Positions 35,843-44,668 of a stretch of 64,000 nt of DNA are shown here, one piece after another. Origin of the DNA: Treponema sp. (GTDB lineage: Bacteria > Spirochaetota > Spirochaetia > Treponematales > Treponemataceae); assembly GCA_024402665.1 (NCBI GenBank), contig JAKSTI010000008.1:25874-89873 (forward strand). Direction: 5' to 3'. Every line of letters starts with the position of its first letter. Within the stretch, counting starts at the first letter, position 1. A program made the translations under genes and the position numbers. The notes beneath the pieces were generated by a model, which saw nothing but the letters and a program-made list of their open reading frames with translations, did not search any database and was not told the DNA's origin.

Positions 35843-36577
35843 TTATATCTGGAACTGTGAAACGATAGACTGAATCTTTTCCTGAACCATATTAGCAAGT
35901 TCTACAGTTTTCATACCTTTGTACTCTGTTGGTGTAATAGGTTTTAAGTAATGAACCTGAACTTTGAATGGTTTTTTGAATCCTTCATCATAAACGTGAT
36001 TACAGTTTACAATAGCAACTGGCTGAATAATTGAATTAGCTTTTACAGCGGCTTTGAAAGATCCACCGGAGAAAGGAAGAAGAGATTTACAGTCGTCTTC
36101 GTATTTTCCTTCTGGGAAGATAAGATAGTTGATTTTATTAGCAAGTTCTTTAGAAAGGTTTTCAATTGATTTCATCATAGAACGCATGTCATCTTTGAAC
36201 ATAGCGATTGCAGGAATCATATTGAACATTTCACGGGCAAAGTGACGCTGAGATGCTGATCCATCAATTACAACGCCTAAAGTACGAGGGAAAGATTCCC
36301 ACAAAACAAGTGCGTCTAATTTGTCCTGATGGTTGGCGCAAACAAATAATCCGTCATCTTCAGGAATATTTTCAAGACCTTGAACATCTAATTCTACATT
36401 ACATGCCTTCAAAACAGCTGAAACAATCTGAAGGATATAATTGTATCTAACGTCAAAAGGATATTTATCTGGATTTTTTGCTAAATGAACAAGTCTTGGA
36501 TACATTTTAAAAATATTTCCAATATTGTCTTTCAGAATATTTATTAAAACCCTTGTATGCTTATTCCTAACACCCAT
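35843..36577 (-). CDS. plsC: 1-acyl-sn-glycerol-3-phosphate acyltransferase
   Basis: Adds the second acyl chain to make phosphatidic acid at the inner membrane. The 244-residue protein has the acyltransferase NHQDKLD motif (HX4D) and FPEGKYE, a variant of the usual FPEGTR block, and a later PVAIVNCN strand. The HX4D plus glycerol-phosphate block order fits PlsC; the EGKYE variant makes the exact acceptor less certain. First gene of the plsC-hydrolase-azlC-azlD run. Confidence 0.8.
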   Translation of the reverse strand: MGVRNKHTRVLINILKDNIGNIFKMYPRLVHLAKNPDKYPFDVRYNYILQIVSAVLKACNVELDVQGLENIPEDDGLFVCANHQDKLDALVLWESFPRTLGVVIDGSASQRHFAREMFNMIPAIAMFKDDMRSMMKSIENLSKELANKINYLIFPEGKYEDDCKSLLPFSGGSFKAAVKANSIIQPVAIVNCNHVYDEGFKKPFKVQVHYLKPITPTEYKGMKTVELANMVQEKIQSIVSQFQI

Positions 36578-36654
36578 AAGTTTATTATATCAACTATAAA
36601 AAAAAGTGCATAGTATAAAAGTGTTAAAAAAGGAATGATAAGAGTTTTACCTTA

Positions 36655-36698
36655 CAAAAAAAAATCCTGATATCAAAGAAAGACTTCAATATCAGGAT
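36655..36698 (-). terminator. htpG terminator
   Basis: ATCCTGATAT and ATATCAGGAT form a perfect ten-base stem with a T-run on the minus strand, 22 bases past the htpG stop. Confidence 0.85.
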
Positions 36699-36719
36699 AG
36701 TAAAAATCAGGAAGTGATT

Positions 36720-38711
36720 TTATTTGCTTAAAAGATTATTCAAGCTCTTAACAAAGTTTGCAGGTTCTTTTAATTCCACGCCGGCAATCAATAAAGCCTG
36801 ATCAAGCAAAACTTCAGAAACATCTTTAATTAATGCTTCATCTGTGCTGTCTTTAACTTTAGCAAGAATTGGATGATCTCCGTTTACTTCAAGAATAGGC
36901 TTTAATTCAGGTCCTGGCTGGCCCATAGCACGCATCATCTGAATCATCTGATAACTTGGATCATTTTCATCAACAACGATACAAGAAGGATTTTCACCGC
37001 TTAAAGTTTTAGAAAGTTTAACTTCTTTTACTTTATCTCCAAGTGCATTTTTGATTTTTTCCACAACTGGTTTGAAAGCTTCTTCCTTCTTTTTAGCTTC
37101 TTCTTTATCTCCGCCAAGATCTTCATCAGAACCAGAACGGTTTACAGCTTTAAGTTCATATTCATTTTTGTATTTTCCAAAACCTGGAATAACAATGTCG
37201 TCAATATCATCAGCCATAATGAGAACTTCAAAGCCTTTATCTGTATAAGCTTTTACTAATGGATGAGCACGCAAATTCTTTTCATCACTACCAGAGATAT
37301 AGAAAATTGCTTTCTGGTCTGGCTTCATACGCTGAACGTAATCTGCAAAACTTGTCCATTTGTTGTCACCAGTTCCGCTTGCATCTGTAGATTTAAAGCG
37401 TACGATTTCTGCTATTTCTTCACGGTTAGCATAATCGCTGTATAAACCTTCTTTCATTGGACGATTGAAAGCTGTAACGAATTTATTCCATTTTTCAACT
37501 TTTGCTTTATCTTCTTCGCTGAGTTCTTTACTTGTGTCTGCAGCCTGAGAGCGTGTAACAGAATCTGCAGCTTCTCCCATTTTTTTGAATTCACTTAATA
37601 ATTTTTTTACTGAAGAAGATTTAATGTTATCAAGGATTCTGTTCTGCTGTAAAATTTCGCGGCTGACGTTCAAAGGTAAATCTTCAGAGTCGATAATACC
37701 ACGTACAAAGCGGAGATAACTTGGTAAAAGTTCACGGTCATCATCTGTAATGAATACGCGTTTTACATAAAGTTTTACACCACTCTTATAATCTGCCTGA
37801 TACATATCAAAAGGAGCTGTCTGTGGAACATAGAATAATGTTGTGTATTCCTGAGTTCCTTCAGCGTGTGTATGAACATAGTGAAGTGGATCCTGTCCGT
37901 CGTGGCCAATTGTTTTATAGAATTCGTTGTAATCTTCTTTTTTAAGTTCTGATTTAGAACGTTTCCACAAAGCAGATGCACTGTTTACCTGATCAACTTT
38001 ATTTTCGCTTCCAGTTTCATTTCCTTTGTCATCATATTTTTTCTGTTCATAGTGAAGATAAATTGGGAATGCAATGTGATCGCTGTATCGTTTAATAAGT
38101 TCTTCAATCTTCCATCTTGAAGCATATTCTTTGCTGTCATCATTTAAGTGGATTTCGATTGCAGATCCTGAAAGTTCTGTTTTATCAAAGCCGTATTTTT
38201 TTGCAACAGCACTGTCTGGAGCAACTTCATCAATATCGTAAGAATTTGTGCCATCACTAGACCAGTGCCAGATTTTTCCGTCGCCTGCTGCTTTACGAGT
38301 ATAAACATCAATTTTACCGGCTGCCATGAAAGCAGAATAGAAACCTACACCAAACTGACCGATTAATGCAGAATCTTTTGCAGCATCAGCAGTAAGTTTT
38401 TCCATAAAAGCTTTTGTACCGGAACGAGCGATTGTACCAAGATTGTTTGTTAAATCTTCTTCGTTCATACCAATTCCGGAATCCTGAACTGTAAGAACGC
38501 TTTCTTTTTCATCAAAAGTAATATCAATTTTTGGTTCGAATTTAATTCCTTTATAAGCGTCATCAGAAACTGTAAGATACTTTAATTTATCCAAAGCATC
38601 AGAACCGTTTGAAACAATTTCGCGAAGGAAAATATCTTTGTTTGAATAAAGTGAATGAATGATAAGTTTCAGAAGCTGATTAACTTCTGTCTGAAATTCG
38701 TGTTTAGCCAT
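36720..38711 (-). CDS. htpG: Molecular chaperone HtpG (Hsp90)
   Basis: ATP-dependent chaperone of 663 residues. The GHKL ATP site is seen in LREIVSNGSDALDKLKY, DSGIGMN and IGQFGVGFYSAFM; the middle domain includes LPLNVSREILQQNRILD; the C-terminal dimer domain follows, with an acidic stretch (SGSDEDLGGDKEEAKKKEEA) between. A single-gene unit with terminator; no CIRCE-like site was seen upstream. Confidence 0.96.
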   Translation of the reverse strand: MAKHEFQTEVNQLLKLIIHSLYSNKDIFLREIVSNGSDALDKLKYLTVSDDAYKGIKFEPKIDITFDEKESVLTVQDSGIGMNEEDLTNNLGTIARSGTKAFMEKLTADAAKDSALIGQFGVGFYSAFMAAGKIDVYTRKAAGDGKIWHWSSDGTNSYDIDEVAPDSAVAKKYGFDKTELSGSAIEIHLNDDSKEYASRWKIEELIKRYSDHIAFPIYLHYEQKKYDDKGNETGSENKVDQVNSASALWKRSKSELKKEDYNEFYKTIGHDGQDPLHYVHTHAEGTQEYTTLFYVPQTAPFDMYQADYKSGVKLYVKRVFITDDDRELLPSYLRFVRGIIDSEDLPLNVSREILQQNRILDNIKSSSVKKLLSEFKKMGEAADSVTRSQAADTSKELSEEDKAKVEKWNKFVTAFNRPMKEGLYSDYANREEIAEIVRFKSTDASGTGDNKWTSFADYVQRMKPDQKAIFYISGSDEKNLRAHPLVKAYTDKGFEVLIMADDIDDIVIPGFGKYKNEYELKAVNRSGSDEDLGGDKEEAKKKEEAFKPVVEKIKNALGDKVKEVKLSKTLSGENPSCIVVDENDPSYQMIQMMRAMGQPGPELKPILEVNGDHPILAKVKDSTDEALIKDVSEVLLDQALLIAGVELKEPANFVKSLNNLLSK

Positions 38712-38816
38712 GAATTAGCCTCGATAATTTTTATGATTTTTTTGAACTGCAAAACAGTTCTTATATAAGATAATAAAAAAATTAGGGTTTGGGCAATATA
38801 ATTGCTGAATATTTAA

Positions 38817-38856
38817 AATAAAACGGGCTGTCCAAAAAAGAATGGACAGCCTGTTT
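38817..38856 (-). terminator. Terminator of the fab operon
   Basis: AAACGGGCTGTCCA (38821-38834) pairs with TGGACAGCCTGTTT (38843-38856) with one G-U pair; a T-rich run follows on the minus strand. It lies about 20 bases past the fabV stop. Confidence 0.85.
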
Positions 38857-38876
38857 GTTTATAAGTTTATTTGAAC

Positions 38877-40160
38877 TTAGATAGTATCAAAACGAGCGAT
38901 ATCTGCATCGTAATCAACACCAGCAATATCAAAACCACTTGTAGCAAGGAAGTCGTGTTTGTAACCTTCCAAATCTGTTAACTGAGCACTATTTTCAGTT
39001 GTAACGTTTGGCATGATTTCATCAACTTTTGCCTGGATTTCTGGGTTCAATTCAAGGTCATCAATACGGATGCGGTTTTCTGAGTCTACAGAAATGTTTT
39101 TAGCATCTTTTTTGCAACCTAATAAAGAACAGATTTTTTCCTGTTTTCCAGCAGGTGTTCCGTACAAACGAGCGTCGAACAAACGGTTGATCTGTTCAAT
39201 ACATCCTTCGTGACATCCTTCCTGTTTCATTACCTTGAACAAAGTAGCAAGATAAAGTGGAATGATTGGGATAACTGCACTTGCGCGTGTTACCAAACCT
39301 TTATTTACAGAAACATAAGCGCCACCATTGAATGATTTCATCTGGTCATTCAATTCGTGAGCTGTTTTTTCAAGGTGTTCCTTTGCTTTACCGATTGTAC
39401 CGTTTCTATAGATTGCCTGTGAAACTTCTGGTCCAATGTATGAGTAAGCAACTGTAACACATCCTTCATTCAATACACCTTCATTTGTAAGTGCATCAAT
39501 CCAGAGTTTCCAGTCTTCACCACCCATTACTTTTACTGTATTGAATTTTTCATCATCGTTAGCTGGTTCAGCAGCGATTTCTTTTAATTCACCAGTGAAT
39601 GGATCAATTGTTTTTCCAGAGAATGGTTTTCCAAAAGGTTTAATTACTGATTTGTGCATGATTCCTGTTGCAGGATCAGTACGTACAGGACTTGCCAAGC
39701 TGTAAATTACAAGGTCAAACTTCATGTTGTTATCTTTTGCAGCTTTAATTACCTGTGCTTTAATTTCGTTAGAGAAAGCATCTCCATCGATTGTTAATGA
39801 GAAAATATTGTTTTCTTTAGCAGCTTTATCGAATGCAAGGTTATTGTACCAGCCTGGTGTACCCCATTTGTCTGCAGAACCTGCTTTTTCGAATGAAACA
39901 CCGATTGTAGCAGCTCCGTAACCAAATGAAGATGTGATTCTACTTGCAAGACCGTAACCGTTAGAACATCCCAAAACTAAAACATTTTTTGGAGCAGTTC
40001 TACCATTGTCTGCACGTTCATCAAAATTAGCTAATTTACCCTGATCTCTTAATGCTTTTCTGTTTTTTGTGTATTCAATCTGATCATAAACAGATTTTGC
40101 ACAACCAGCTGGATGGCTGTTCAAACAGATGTTGCTTCTTACCATTGGTTTAATAATCAT
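38877..40160 (-). CDS. fabV: FabV-type enoyl-ACP / trans-2-enoyl-CoA reductase
   Basis: Last reduction of each fatty-acid elongation cycle, with NADH. The 427-residue single-chain SDR-like enzyme has the FabV/TER features: nucleotide-binding GCSNGYGLASRI, the family run SVFEKAGSADKWGTPGWYN-like segment, and the catalytic Y-x8-K in YRNGTIGKAK. Treponema denticola has a well-studied homologue acting on crotonyl-CoA (TER). Here its place at the end of a complete fab cluster argues for a role in fatty-acid synthesis. No FabI or FabK is in the cluster. Confidence 0.93.
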   Translation of the reverse strand: MIIKPMVRSNICLNSHPAGCAKSVYDQIEYTKNRKALRDQGKLANFDERADNGRTAPKNVLVLGCSNGYGLASRITSSFGYGAATIGVSFEKAGSADKWGTPGWYNNLAFDKAAKENNIFSLTIDGDAFSNEIKAQVIKAAKDNNMKFDLVIYSLASPVRTDPATGIMHKSVIKPFGKPFSGKTIDPFTGELKEIAAEPANDDEKFNTVKVMGGEDWKLWIDALTNEGVLNEGCVTVAYSYIGPEVSQAIYRNGTIGKAKEHLEKTAHELNDQMKSFNGGAYVSVNKGLVTRASAVIPIIPLYLATLFKVMKQEGCHEGCIEQINRLFDARLYGTPAGKQEKICSLLGCKKDAKNISVDSENRIRIDDLELNPEIQAKVDEIMPNVTTENSAQLTDLEGYKHDFLATSGFDIAGVDYDADIARFDTI

Positions 40161-40176
40161 CTTATTACCTCTATGT

Positions 40177-40620
40177 TTAGTTTTTTCCTACAAGACACAT
40201 CCATTCTGCTTCTGCGGCAACTTCATCACCAACATAAGCAGTGCCTTTCTGTTTAATCATCTTAGGAGAAACTCTAAGATTCTGAATTTCAAGGCGAACT
40301 GTGTCATTAGGTCTAACCTGACGGCGGAATTTTACTTTATCTACTGTTGCCAGGAAAAATAAAGATCCTTCTTCAAAAACTTTCTGAAGACTCAAACCAG
40401 CACCACCAGCCTGAGCCATAGTTTCTACAAGGATTACACCTGGAACTACAGGATATTCAGGAAAGTGACCTTTGAAGAAAAATTCTTCGTCTGTAAATTT
40501 TCTTGTAGCGATAATACCATTGCTATCAGCCTTTACAATTTCATCTACAAACAAGAATGGTTTTCTGTGAGGCAAAAGAGACTGAATATCTGTGAAATTA
40601 TTATATTCTTTTAATTCCAT
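40177..40620 (-). CDS. fabZ: 3-hydroxyacyl-ACP dehydratase
   Basis: 147-residue hotdog-fold enzyme that dehydrates 3-hydroxyacyl-ACP. The N-terminal LPHRKPFLFVDEIV and the catalytic block GHFPEYPVVPGVILVETMAQAGG (active-site His and Glu) are typical. It sits between fabF and fabV. Confidence 0.95.
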   Translation of the reverse strand: MELKEYNNFTDIQSLLPHRKPFLFVDEIVKADSNGIIATRKFTDEEFFFKGHFPEYPVVPGVILVETMAQAGGAGLSLQKVFEEGSLFFLATVDKVKFRRQVRPNDTVRLEIQNLRVSPKMIKQKGTAYVGDEVAAEAEWMCLVGKN

Positions 40621-40646
40621 ATTAATCTTCCTTTATTGTTTCACGC

Positions 40647-41894
40647 TTAGCATTTTTTGAAAATTACTACACCGTTGTGTCCACCGAATCCTAAAGATCC
40701 AGAAGCTACACAGTTGATTCCATTTTCTGCTTTTACAGCTTTGTTTGGTACATAGTCCAAATCACAACCCTGTTCAAGGTCTGGGTTATCAAGGTTGATA
40801 GTTGGTGGGTAAACACCTTCTTCAAGAGCTTTAATACTGATCATAGCTTCAATAGCACCAGCAGCACCTAAACAGTGACCTGTCATAGATTTTGTTGAAG
40901 AAACTTTCATGTTGTATGCGTGATCTCCAAGAGATTTTTTAAGCATAGCTGTTTCTGCTGAGTCATTGATGTGAGTAGAAGTTCCGTGTGCATTGTAGTA
41001 CTGGATTTCTGTTGGATCAATTTTTGCATCTTTAATAGCATTTGTTAATGCCAAAGCACCACCGTCTCCAGATGGATCTGGTGAAGTGATGTGGTATCCG
41101 TCTGAAGATCCACCGTATCCTACGAATTCACAGTAAATTTTTGCTCCACGAGCTTTTGCGTGTTCATATTCTTCCAAAATAAGGATTGCAGAACCTTCAC
41201 CCATTACGAAACCATTGCGGTCTTTATCAAATGGACGGCTTGCTTTTGTTGGATTGTCATTGAAGTTTGTTGGAAGTGTTCCCAAAACCTGGAATGAACC
41301 GATACCGAAACCTGTAACTGCAGCTTCAGCACCACCTGCAAGACATACATCCAAACGGCCAGATCTAACCTGATCCAAAGCTACACCTAAAGCATCTGTA
41401 CCAGAAGCACAAGCTGTTGCCAAAGAAAGAGCTGTTCCGTGAATACCATACATCATACTGATGTTACCAGGTGCTTCATTTGGAATTAACATTGGAATAG
41501 ATAATGGAGGGATTCTAGCATTACCTACTTCAAAATATTTTTTGAAACCTGCTTCAAGAACTTCGAAACCGCCAATACCAATACCAACCAGTACACCAGT
41601 TCTTTCACCGTCAATGTTTTCTTTTGTAAGGCCAGCATCTTTCATAGCCATTGTAGAAGCAGCAACAGCATACTGTGTGAACATAGCCATTTTTCTTGCT
41701 TCTTTTTTATCCATATAATTTGCTGGGTCAAAGTTCTTTACTTCACCTGCAATCTGACATTTGTAATCAGTTGTATCAAAGTGAGTAATCTTATCAATAC
41801 CACTTTTTCCCTGTTTAATGTTTTCCCAAGTTTCTTCTACGCTATTTCCAAGAGGAGTGATAGCACCAAGTCCTGTAACAACTACACGTCTCAT
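40647..41894 (-). CDS. fabF: Beta-ketoacyl-ACP synthase II
   Basis: Condensing enzyme of 415 residues. The Cys-His-His triad is visible: ATACASGTDALG, NAHGTSTHIND and SMTGHCLGAAGAIEA; the start RRVVVTGLGAITPLG is classical. It extends acyl-ACP with malonyl-ACP. Lies between fabG and fabZ. Confidence 0.96.
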   Translation of the reverse strand: MRRVVVTGLGAITPLGNSVEETWENIKQGKSGIDKITHFDTTDYKCQIAGEVKNFDPANYMDKKEARKMAMFTQYAVAASTMAMKDAGLTKENIDGERTGVLVGIGIGGFEVLEAGFKKYFEVGNARIPPLSIPMLIPNEAPGNISMMYGIHGTALSLATACASGTDALGVALDQVRSGRLDVCLAGGAEAAVTGFGIGSFQVLGTLPTNFNDNPTKASRPFDKDRNGFVMGEGSAILILEEYEHAKARGAKIYCEFVGYGGSSDGYHITSPDPSGDGGALALTNAIKDAKIDPTEIQYYNAHGTSTHINDSAETAMLKKSLGDHAYNMKVSSTKSMTGHCLGAAGAIEAMISIKALEEGVYPPTINLDNPDLEQGCDLDYVPNKAVKAENGINCVASGSLGFGGHNGVVIFKKC

Positions 41895-41925
41895 ATATAT
41901 CTCCTTAAAAACGTTTTAAATTTAA

Positions 41926-42669
41926 TTAGCAGCCCATACCACCGTCTACACCAATAACCTGACCTGTTACATAAGCAGAAAGGTCTGAGGCAAGGTATAA
42001 TGCAGTATTAGCAATATCTTCTGGTGTTCCGGCTCTCTTCATAGGGATTGTTTCCATGAAAGAAGCTGTAACTTTTTCATCAAGAACGGCAGTCATATCT
42101 GTCTGAATGAATCCTGGTGCAATAACATTTACGCGAACACCACGTGCACCAACTTCTTTTGCAAGACTCTTAGAATAACCAAGAATACCTGCTTTACTAG
42201 CTGAATAGTTAACCTGTCCACCCTGTCCGTGTAAACCAACAATACTAGACATATTGATGATTGATCCGGCACGTTTACGAATCATGTCTGAAGAAATGAT
42301 CTGTGAAACGATGAAGATAGATGTAAGGTTGATTCTGATTACATCGTTCCAGTCTTCAAGTTTCATTCTGAAAGAAAGACCGTCTTTTGTAATACCAGCG
42401 TTGTTTACCAATACATCAAAGCCACCAGCTTCTGTAAGGGCATTTTTTACAACTTCAGTAAGAACTTCTGCATTTCCAACATCAGCACAGATTTCATGGA
42501 AAGCAGTGTTGTTTTCTTTTGCAAGATTTGTTAATTCTTCGCAGGCAGCAGATGGTTTAGAACAAAGACCCCAAACTTCAGCACCTTCCTGTAAGAATTT
42601 TTTTACAATTTCTTTACCAATTCCACGGCTGGAACCAGTTACTAATGCTTTTTTACCTTCAAGTAACAT
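41926..42669 (-). CDS. fabG: 3-oxoacyl-ACP reductase
   Basis: 247-residue short-chain dehydrogenase using NADPH. TGSSRGIG nucleotide loop, NNAGITKD, catalytic Ser in INMSSIVG and YSASK, and the C-terminal GQVIGVDGGMGC match FabG. Located between fabD and fabF. Confidence 0.94.
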   Translation of the reverse strand: MLLEGKKALVTGSSRGIGKEIVKKFLQEGAEVWGLCSKPSAACEELTNLAKENNTAFHEICADVGNAEVLTEVVKNALTEAGGFDVLVNNAGITKDGLSFRMKLEDWNDVIRINLTSIFIVSQIISSDMIRKRAGSIINMSSIVGLHGQGGQVNYSASKAGILGYSKSLAKEVGARGVRVNVIAPGFIQTDMTAVLDEKVTASFMETIPMKRAGTPEDIANTALYLASDLSAYVTGQVIGVDGGMGC

Positions 42670-42685
42670 TTAATTCCTCTCTAGA

Positions 42686-43630
42686 TTAAAGATTATTTAC
42701 AGCTTCTAATGTTCCAACAGGAAGACATTCTGCTTTTTCTGCATATCCAGAATCTCTCCACAAACCAGAAAGAACTTTTCCAGGACCTGCTTCTAACAAG
42801 CGGCAAGAACCTTTAGCATCGATGAATGCAGCCATAGCAGCTTCTTCTTCTGTCCATCTAACTGGTTTAATAATGTGATTACAAGCGTTCTGTTTAGCTT
42901 CTTCTCCACTTGCAAATGCTTTACCAGTAACGTTTGAGAAACAAGTAATAACTGGATCTTTGAATTCAACTTTGTTCAATTCTTCAACAAAAGCATCAGC
43001 TGCTTTCTGCATTAATGGAGAGTGGAATGGACCTGCAACTTTCAAAGGAACAACACGACGTGCACCAGCTTCTGTACAAAGCTTTTCACATACTTTAAGT
43101 CCTTCCATAGTTCCAGATACAACTGTCTGTTTTGGGCTGTTTAAGTTTGTTGCGAATACAGCATTAGCAGCTTTAGGATCGTTATAATCTTTCAACAACC
43201 CGCTAACCTGTTCTGGTGTTAAACCGATGATAGCTGACATACCAGCACCAGAGATTTCTTCACAAACTGCCTGGAAAATCTGACCACGTCTTTTTACAAG
43301 TTTCATTGTATCTTCAAAAGATAAGATTCCAGCAACACAAAGAGCTGGGAATTCTCCTAAACTGAAACCTGCACAAGCAGATGGCATAATTCCTTTTTCT
43401 TTTAAAACTTCTGCACAAATAAGTTCTGCTGCTGCAATAGAAAGCTGACTTTTATCACTGCGGCTTAATTCCTGAGCATCAGTATCTTTTAATAATGAAT
43501 AAATATCTTCATTACAGATTTCTGACATTTTAGTTACAATTTCTTTTGCTTTAGCTGAGTTGTCGCAAAAATCAATTGCCATACCCTGAGCCTGAGCACC
43601 CTGTCCTGGAAATAAGAAAATGTTTTCCAT
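42686..43630 (-). CDS. fabD: Malonyl-CoA:ACP transacylase
   Basis: Transfers malonyl from CoA to ACP. 314 residues from the ATG at 43630, which has SD TAGGAG; a longer frame beginning at 43696 would run into fabH and is rejected. Motifs: FLFPGQGAQ, GFSLGEFPAL (the usual GHSLGE with Phe in place of His), and GPFHSPLM with the catalytic His. Confidence 0.94.
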   Translation of the reverse strand: MENIFLFPGQGAQAQGMAIDFCDNSAKAKEIVTKMSEICNEDIYSLLKDTDAQELSRSDKSQLSIAAAELICAEVLKEKGIMPSACAGFSLGEFPALCVAGILSFEDTMKLVKRRGQIFQAVCEEISGAGMSAIIGLTPEQVSGLLKDYNDPKAANAVFATNLNSPKQTVVSGTMEGLKVCEKLCTEAGARRVVPLKVAGPFHSPLMQKAADAFVEELNKVEFKDPVITCFSNVTGKAFASGEEAKQNACNHIIKPVRWTEEEAAMAAFIDAKGSCRLLEAGPGKVLSGLWRDSGYAEKAECLPVGTLEAVNNL

Positions 43631-43652
43631 GTTAATTTCTCCTATTTTTAAA

Positions 43653-44594
43653 TTACCAGCGAATGTAAGTACCGCCATAACTAAGACCGGCACCAAATCC
43701 TACTGAGATAATTTTCATTCCTTTTTTAAGTTTTCCCTGTTCCACCATATCATCAAGAGCAAGTGGAATAGAAGCAGATGATGTATTACCGTATCTGTCC
43801 ATACACATAAAGAATTTAGATTCATCAAAGTGCAAACGTTTAGCTGCTGCTTTAAGGATTCTTTCATTAGCCTGGTGACAAACAATCCAGTCTACATCAT
43901 CAATTGTAAGATTATGATTATTCAAAAGTGTAGTAATCAATTCTACATTAGTTCTTACAGCAAAGTCATAAACTAAATGACCGTCCATGCGTAATAAACC
44001 TTTATCATCAAGAGCAAGAGCTTGAGCACCGCTTCCGTCTGATCTTACGATAGTTTCAACGATTCCAGATTCAGTTTCGTTAGGATCGTTTTCAAGAACA
44101 ACAGCACCTGAACCATCACCAAAAAGAACACAAGTTGAACGGTCTGTCCAATCTGCAATTCCTGAAAGTTTTTCTGTGCTGATAACAAGAGCATATTTCC
44201 AGTTATGATATGTAAGCTGTGAAGCTGCAAGATCAATACCGCAAATAAAACCTGTACAGGCAAGACAAACGTCAAAACAAGCTGCATTTTTAATACCTAA
44301 CGCATCCTGAATCATACATGCGTTTGCAGGAAGGTTGTGTTGTTCTGCTGAAATAGTTGTACAAATAACAGCCTGAATATCATCAGCAGTAAGTCCAGCT
44401 TTTTTCATGGCATTACGTGCTGCTTCAATACCCATAGTTACAGTTGATTCGTCACCAGAAGCAATATAACGAGCTGCAATTCCTGTATGCGATCTTACCC
44501 ATTCATCATCAGAATTGAGTTCTTTAGGTAAGTCGGCATTTTTAACGTGATTTTTTGGAAGACCTTTTCCGGTTCCAATAATCTTAACTGACAT
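43653..44594 (-). CDS. fabH: Beta-ketoacyl-ACP synthase III
   Basis: Starts fatty-acid synthesis by condensing an acyl-CoA with malonyl-ACP. 313 residues; the triad is in FDVCLACTGFICG (Cys), IVCHQANERIL (His) and YGNTSSASIPLAL (Asn). First gene of the fab run, preceded by SD GAGGGG and by the fadD terminator, so the operon may depend partly on read-through. Confidence 0.95.
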   Translation of the reverse strand: MSVKIIGTGKGLPKNHVKNADLPKELNSDDEWVRSHTGIAARYIASGDESTVTMGIEAARNAMKKAGLTADDIQAVICTTISAEQHNLPANACMIQDALGIKNAACFDVCLACTGFICGIDLAASQLTYHNWKYALVISTEKLSGIADWTDRSTCVLFGDGSGAVVLENDPNETESGIVETIVRSDGSGAQALALDDKGLLRMDGHLVYDFAVRTNVELITTLLNNHNLTIDDVDWIVCHQANERILKAAAKRLHFDESKFFMCMDRYGNTSSASIPLALDDMVEQGKLKKGMKIISVGFGAGLSYGGTYIRW

Positions 44595-44623
44595 TATGTA
44601 CCCCTCAAAGTTTATTTATAAAG

Positions 44624-44656
44624 AAAAAAGGCTATTTTTTATAAAAACAGCCTTTT
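44624..44656 (-). terminator. Terminator between fadD and fabH
   Basis: AAAAGGCT / AGCCTTTT stem (44626-44633 and 44649-44656) with T-run on the minus strand, 13 bases past the acyl-CoA synthetase stop and 30 bases before fabH. No clear separate fab promoter was found downstream of it. Confidence 0.75.
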
Positions 44657-44668
44657 AAGTGATTTTAA

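Noticed and set aside
40625..40640. TGTTTCACG near fabF/fabZ as an extra parS site
   Set aside because: Only a half-site; the right arm does not match.
43631..43696. Longer FabD from 43696
   Set aside because: It overlaps the end of fabH and lacks family similarity; the ATG at 43630 has an SD.
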